This document shows positions 8,104 through 11,357 of a stretch of 11,357 bases of DNA, one piece after another. The first letter of the stretch is position 1. Every line of letters begins with the position of its first letter. A program made the position numbers and the translations under genes. The notes beneath the pieces were generated by a model. That model was given only the letters and a program-made list of their open reading frames with translations. It was not told the DNA's origin and did no database searches. Source of the DNA: an uncultured Prevotellaceae bacterium (GTDB lineage Bacteria > Bacteroidota > Bacteroidia > Bacteroidales > Bacteroidaceae); assembly GCA_937892315.1 (NCBI GenBank), contig CALAVF010000141.1, positions 1 through 11,357 of the forward strand. The letters run 5' to 3'.

Positions 8104-8142
8104 AAAAACGGAGGCATTTACGTAATGTCTCCGTTTTTTTTT
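8104..8142 (+). terminator. Strong intrinsic terminator
   Basis: The 5' arm 8104-8118 (AAAAACGGAGGCATT) pairs with 8124-8138 (AATGTCTCCGTTTTT) through 15 positions with one G-T wobble, around a five-base TACGT loop. The 3' arm runs into a nine-T tract (8134-8142). It lies 21 bases after the stop codon of the 990-residue protein and separates it from the GH27 transcription unit. The A-run before the stem could also let it act on the opposite strand. Confidence 0.9.
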
Positions 8143-8143
8143 G

Positions 8144-8151
8144 TACTTTTG
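8144..8151 (+). promoter_or_regulatory. Bacteroidetes -7 promoter box for GH27 and transporter
   Basis: TACTTTTG matches TAnnTTTG and begins one base after the T-tract and G that end the terminator; the ATG at 8181 lies 29 bases downstream. The -33 region would fall inside the terminator hairpin and has no clear TTTG. Initiation around 8156-8160 would leave a leader of only about 20-25 bases, without a Shine-Dalgarno sequence. Confidence 0.6.
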
Positions 8152-8180
8152 CACGCTAACAAACTCATACCCTATCTTTT

Positions 8181-10184
8181 ATGAAGAAACTTACACTCAC
8201 GCTGTTGGCTGTATTCCTCACCCTCTGCAACATGAAGGCTCAGGAAGACATCGCCACGTTCCGCACCTGGGCAATGACTCCACCGATGGGGTGGAACTCT
8301 TGGGATTGCTACTACTCCAGCGTTACGGAGAAGGAGGTGATGCAGAATGCTCACTATCTGGTGGATAACGACCTGATGAAACATGGTTGGGAATATGTGG
8401 TGATTGATATCCGCTGGTACTGCAACCACCCTTCGTTGGGTGGCGGCAACTACAATCAGCGAGGCACACAGGACTATGTGCTGGACGAATATGGACGCTA
8501 CCTGCCCTCCCCTACTCGTTTTCCATCTTGCATGGTGGATGGCGAGAACAAGGGGTTCAAGGCGATTGCCGACAGCCTTCATGCGATGGGCTTGAAGTTC
8601 GGCATCCACATTATGCGTGGTGTGCCGAAGTCGGTGGTGGGGTCGAACTATAAGTTGAAGAAAGCGGAAAGTGCGGCTTGGACAGAAGTATATAGCGGCA
8701 CTACATCTGCCTGCACATGGCTGAAGGACAACCTGACAGTGAAGAACAACAACTACGGACAACTGTACTACAACAGCATCTTCGACCTCTATGCCGAATG
8801 GGGCGTGGACTTCGTGAAGGTGGATGACCTCGCCCGTCCGTTCTACACCAATGAAATCAAGATGATTCGCAAGGCGATTGACCAGACGGGGCGTCCCATG
8901 GTGTTGTCGCTCAGCCCTGGCAAGACACAATACTCGTATGCCAACACCTGTCTGGAGAATGCCAACATGTGGCGTATGATGGACGACCTGTGGGACAGTT
9001 GGAGTGCTGTGGATGCGGTCTTTGCCGAGGCTCACGAATGGAGCAAGTATGCTCAGCCGGGCAACTATGCCGACTGCGACATGCTGCCACTGGGACAGAT
9101 TGCCATGACTATTGCCGACCAAGGCTATACGGCTGCCGACCGTGGACGCTGGACAAACCTGACTCAGAACGAGCAGTTGACCATGATGACGCTGTGGGGC
9201 ATCTGCCACTCGCCCCTCTTCTTTGGCGGCGAGATGACAAAGAATGACGAGTTTACGAACTCGCTCTTGACGAATGAGGAATACCACCAGATGCACAAGT
9301 ATGGCGAAGATGCCCATCAAGTGCTGAACGACACGAAGACAGGGCAGACCGTATGGACATCCACCGACCCTGCCACGGGCGACCGCTATCTGGCACTCTT
9401 TCAGCGTGACCCTTCTGTAGAACAAGGCGACATCGTGGCACGTTCGGGACTGATTTCTCGTCGCGGCACCAAGTCCTATCAACTGGAGGCAGACATCACG
9501 GGAGCAGAGCAACTGAAGATTGTGGTGAGCGACTGGAACGATGGCTTCTCCTACGACCGTGCCAACCTCATCAACCCTGTGCTCGTCGATGCCGAGGGCA
9601 ACGAGACCTCGCTGACCACGCTGACGGCAGCATCCTACAGTTCGGATTGGGGCACCCTGCACATCAACAAGAACGTGGAGAACGGCACCCTGCGTGTGGA
9701 CGGACAGACGTACACTACAGGACTTGGTTTGAACGCCCAGTGTACCCTCATCTACGACCTGCCAGCGGGTCATACCTACACCACCTTCCGTGCCTTGTGC
9801 GGCTATGACTCTTCGTGCGATACCGACAATCCATCCACATCAGGCACCACGATGGAGTTCATCGTTTACACTTCTTCCAACAAGGATGCCGAGTGCGACT
9901 TCGACCTCACGCTCTTAGGGTATGCCCCCACCGAACTGGTGGAAGTCAGCGATGTATGGACGAAGGAAAAGATGCTTTGGGTTGTCTCGGGCACCCTCCA
10001 CACAAGCATTCCTCATCATGGCGTGAAACTTTTCAAACTGCACAGCAACGAGGCAAATGCCATCGCCACCCCTCAGAGCAAGTCTGCCGATACCGACGTA
10101 TGGTACGACCTGCAAGGGCTGCCTGTCCAGCACCCCACAAAGGGACTCTACATGAAAGACAGAAAGAAAATCCTCATTCCATAA
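8181..10184 (+). CDS. Secreted GH27-like alpha-galactosidase relative with NPCBM module and T9SS-like tail
   Basis: 667 residues. Residues 1-20 are a signal peptide (NMKA-Q). The catalytic barrel opens with the clan GH-D signature PPMGWNSWDCYY (about residue 34). FVKVDDL places the nucleophile at Asp215, and WRMMDDL places the acid/base at Asp269, at the same spacing from Trp as in characterised GH27 enzymes. NYADCDMLPLG matches the family's NDPDML segment. Family members retain configuration and remove alpha-D-galactose, alpha-N-acetylgalactosamine or beta-L-arabinopyranose. The usual substrate-binding DDCW is replaced by DIRW (Asp76 to Trp79), so galactose specificity is unsure. Residues about 437-560 are an NPCBM-like domain (DGFSYDRANLINP; GLGLNAQ) that seems to interrupt the C-terminal beta domain, which resumes at VSDVWTKEK to HGVKLFKL (589-621). 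Residues 640-667 (WYDLQGLPV to KKILIP) resemble a T9SS tail. Stop is immediately followed by the transporter start. Confidence 0.9.
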   Translation: MKKLTLTLLAVFLTLCNMKAQEDIATFRTWAMTPPMGWNSWDCYYSSVTEKEVMQNAHYLVDNDLMKHGWEYVVIDIRWYCNHPSLGGGNYNQRGTQDYVLDEYGRYLPSPTRFPSCMVDGENKGFKAIADSLHAMGLKFGIHIMRGVPKSVVGSNYKLKKAESAAWTEVYSGTTSACTWLKDNLTVKNNNYGQLYYNSIFDLYAEWGVDFVKVDDLARPFYTNEIKMIRKAIDQTGRPMVLSLSPGKTQYSYANTCLENANMWRMMDDLWDSWSAVDAVFAEAHEWSKYAQPGNYADCDMLPLGQIAMTIADQGYTAADRGRWTNLTQNEQLTMMTLWGICHSPLFFGGEMTKNDEFTNSLLTNEEYHQMHKYGEDAHQVLNDTKTGQTVWTSTDPATGDRYLALFQRDPSVEQGDIVARSGLISRRGTKSYQLEADITGAEQLKIVVSDWNDGFSYDRANLINPVLVDAEGNETSLTTLTAASYSSDWGTLHINKNVENGTLRVDGQTYTTGLGLNAQCTLIYDLPAGHTYTTFRALCGYDSSCDTDNPSTSGTTMEFIVYTSSNKDAECDFDLTLLGYAPTELVEVSDVWTKEKMLWVVSGTLHTSIPHHGVKLFKLHSNEANAIATPQSKSADTDVWYDLQGLPVQHPTKGLYMKDRKKILIP

Positions 10185-11174
10185 ATGTACAACATTCTCA
10201 AGACACTCAGTGACACCCTGAGCGGCAAGGCGAGCATCTTCATCATCTTGACCGCTCTTGTCACATTCTTCTTCCCTTCGCTCTTCGCATGGGTGAAGGG
10301 CGATACCCAGACCATCATCCTCGGCATCATCATGCTGACGATGGGACTGACACTCACTCCCGACGACTTCCGTCTGCTTGCCAAACGTCCATTGGACATC
10401 CTCATCGGAGCGGCGGCACAATTCACCATCATGCCCCTGGTGGCTTTCACGCTGTCGTGGCTGTTCAGCCAAGTGCCAGCCTTTGCTCCTTACAGCACGG
10501 CGATGGCGATTGGCATCATCCTCGTGGGCTGCTGTCCTGGGGGCGTGTCGAGCAACATCATGTCGTTTCTCTGCAAGGGCGACGTGGCCTATTCAGTGGG
10601 CATGACGTGTGCCTCCACCCTCCTTGCCCCCGTGCTCACGCCACTGCTCGTCTTGTGGCTGGCAGGAGAGCGGGTCGATGTGGATGCCATCGGCATGTTC
10701 AAGCAGATTCTCATCGTGACCATCATCCCCATCGCCATCGGCTTCTTCCTCAACGTATGGCTGGGGCATAAGGACGTGTTCAAGAAGATACAAGGGTGTA
10801 TGCCAGGACTCTCCGTCACATGCCTCGCCTGCATCGTGGGCGGCGTGGTCACCACTGTACACGACCCGTTGGTGGAGAACGGTCTACTGCTCTTCCTCCT
10901 CACCTTCGGCATGGTCTTCTGCCACAATACCATCGGCTACCTGCTCGGCTACGGTGTCGGCATCCTTTGCCACTTCTCCGTCTCCAAGAAACGCACCCTC
11001 TCCATCGAGGTGGGAATGCAGAACGCAGGTCTGGGCACCAACCTCGCCATGATCTTCTTCGTGACCACCAACCCGATGGCGGTCGTGCCATGTGCCATTT
11101 CGTGTGCTTGGCACAGCATCAGCGGAACGATTTTGGCAAATATATTTGCAAATAAAAGTAAAAAGGAAAAGTGA
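10185..11174 (+). CDS. BASS-family (bile acid:sodium symporter-like) transporter, PanS/YocS-like
   Basis: 329-residue inner-membrane protein with about nine or ten hydrophobic segments and no signal peptide. GCCPGGVSSN (residues 115-124) and EVGMQNAGLGTN (275-286) are the two conserved, inverted-repeat-related signatures of the BASS family, whose members move bile acids, pantoate, ketopantoate or other organic anions, usually with sodium. The subgroup with GCCPGG resembles YocS/PanS-type proteins. Family is sure, substrate is not. The ATG abuts the TAA of the GH27 gene with no intervening base, so translation is probably coupled and both use the 8144 promoter. That placement could mean uptake or export of a metabolite linked to glycan use, or it could be coincidence. 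The last codons (NKSKKEK) and the TGA lie in the A-rich heptamer repeat, so this tail may have been set by repeat insertion. Confidence 0.93.
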   Translation: MYNILKTLSDTLSGKASIFIILTALVTFFFPSLFAWVKGDTQTIILGIIMLTMGLTLTPDDFRLLAKRPLDILIGAAAQFTIMPLVAFTLSWLFSQVPAFAPYSTAMAIGIILVGCCPGGVSSNIMSFLCKGDVAYSVGMTCASTLLAPVLTPLLVLWLAGERVDVDAIGMFKQILIVTIIPIAIGFFLNVWLGHKDVFKKIQGCMPGLSVTCLACIVGGVVTTVHDPLVENGLLLFLLTFGMVFCHNTIGYLLGYGVGILCHFSVSKKRTLSIEVGMQNAGLGTNLAMIFFVTTNPMAVVPCAISCAWHSISGTILANIFANKSKKEK

Positions 11175-11197
11175 AAAGTGAAAAATTTGCTGCCGCG
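11171..11197 (+). repeat. Heptamer module copy 1 (GTGAAAA repeats plus ATTTGCTGCCGC)
   Basis: Tandem GTGAAAA units (11171-11184) run into ATTTGCTGCCGC. The transporter stop TGA at 11172-11174 is the first unit's TGA. The same 25-base core (11173-11197) recurs as a direct copy at 11218-11242 and inverted at 11271-11296. Confidence 0.85.
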
Positions 11198-11216
11198 CTC
11201 AGTGAAAAGGTAAAAA

Positions 11217-11242
11217 TGAAAAGTGAAAAATTTGCTGCCGCG
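11217..11242 (+). repeat. Heptamer module copy 2
   Basis: A direct repeat of copy 1, displaced by 45 bases, with the identical core GAAAAGTGAAAAATTTGCTG continuing to CCGCG. It lies in the centre of the 87-base inverted repeat. Confidence 0.85.
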
Positions 11243-11291
11243 AGAGTTTGCCACCCGTTGCCTTACACGTGCGGCAGCAAATTTTTCACTT
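11221..11291. terminator. Candidate bidirectional terminator-like hairpin between copies 2 and 3
   Basis: Bases 11221-11241 and 11271-11291 are a perfect 21-base inverted repeat with a 29-base loop. The arms are A-rich then GC-rich at the base of the loop, and T-rich sequence follows on each strand, so RNA from either side could form a terminator-like hairpin. Copy 1 can compete with copy 2 for pairing with copy 3, giving a second, longer fold. Confidence 0.5.
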
Positions 11292-11292
11292 A

Positions 11293-11357
11293 TCACTTTT
11301 CCTTTTTAGTTTTATTTGCAAATATATTTGCCAAAATCGTTCCGCTGATGCTGTGCC
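11293..11357 (-). pseudogene. Minus-strand copy of the transporter C-terminus, truncated by window end
   Basis: Read on the minus strand, the right arm encodes the transporter's last 20 residues, with one change (Ser to Thr, from AGT to ACT) and the same TGA stop at 11295-11293. It is either the tail of a convergent transporter copy beyond the contig or an artefact. Nothing else of it is present. Confidence 0.4.

Larger units (their letters stand above)
11110..11357. repeat. 87-base inverted repeat spanning the transporter's 3' end to the contig end
   Basis: Bases 11110-11196 pair with 11357-11271 at 85 of 87 positions (mismatches 11158/11309 and 11175/11292), around a 74-base centre. The left arm includes the last 65 bases of the transporter gene. 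The right arm therefore repeats that coding end on the minus strand and reaches the final base of the window, so its true length is unknown. It could be a real inverted duplication or convergent gene copies, or a fold-back or graph artefact of assembly. Confidence 0.92.

Noticed and set aside
8172..9773. 533-codon open frame on the minus strand
   Set aside because: It is antisense to the GH27 gene, whose signature motifs are all in the plus frame; the predicted product is rich in His, Val and Arg with no domain pattern.
11171..11296. CRISPR array
   Set aside because: There are only three copies, one inverted, with unequal spacing of 45 and about 53 bases, and no cas genes; the units contain simple heptamers.

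Overview
The window looks like a complete short contig from a Bacteroidales bacterium, most likely Prevotellaceae. The evidence is: two matches to the Bacteroidetes -7 promoter box TAnnTTTG (1129-1136 and 8144-8151); no Shine-Dalgarno sequences before the starts; T9SS-like C-terminal tails on three secreted proteins; a Bacteroides-type SerB; and heptamer spacer repeats between genes. G+C looks to be around 50%. All five complete or near-complete genes are on the plus strand. Both ends need caution: bases 4-37 are Illumina adapter, and the last 250 bases form a long inverted repeat that reaches the final base.

Layout. (1) 38-1052: phosphoserine phosphatase SerB, lacking its N-terminal ACT domain because the contig begins inside the gene. 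A weak terminator follows. (2) 1179-3944: a secreted 921-residue protein with a clan GH-A-like catalytic domain, a ricin-type lectin domain, an FN3 domain, a LamG-like jelly roll and a T9SS-like tail. (3) 3967-5043: a secreted GH43-like glycosidase, separated from gene 2 only by three heptamer repeats. (4) 5110-8082: a secreted 990-residue protein with no visible catalytic domain, two copies of a carbohydrate-binding-like beta module, helical spacers and a T9SS-like tail. It ends in a strong terminator (8104-8142). (5) 8181-10184: a secreted GH27-like alpha-galactosidase relative with an NPCBM module and a T9SS-like tail. (6) 10185-11174: a BASS-family membrane transporter whose ATG directly follows the GH27 stop codon. 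(7) 11172-11357: repeats and the inverted duplication.

How they fit together: genes 2-5 form a compact glycan-foraging cluster of three putative hydrolases and one binding protein, all with signal peptides. No SusC/SusD pair, sensor or regulator lies in the window. A plausible substrate is a plant or mucin-like glycan bearing galactose or arabinose side chains (GH27 plus GH43), but the sequence does not settle it. The most interesting items are the GH-A-like enzyme of gene 2, which I cannot assign to a named family, the altered active-site positions in the GH43 and GH27 proteins, the duplicated binding modules of gene 4, and the heptamer repeats that supply stop codons in every frame.
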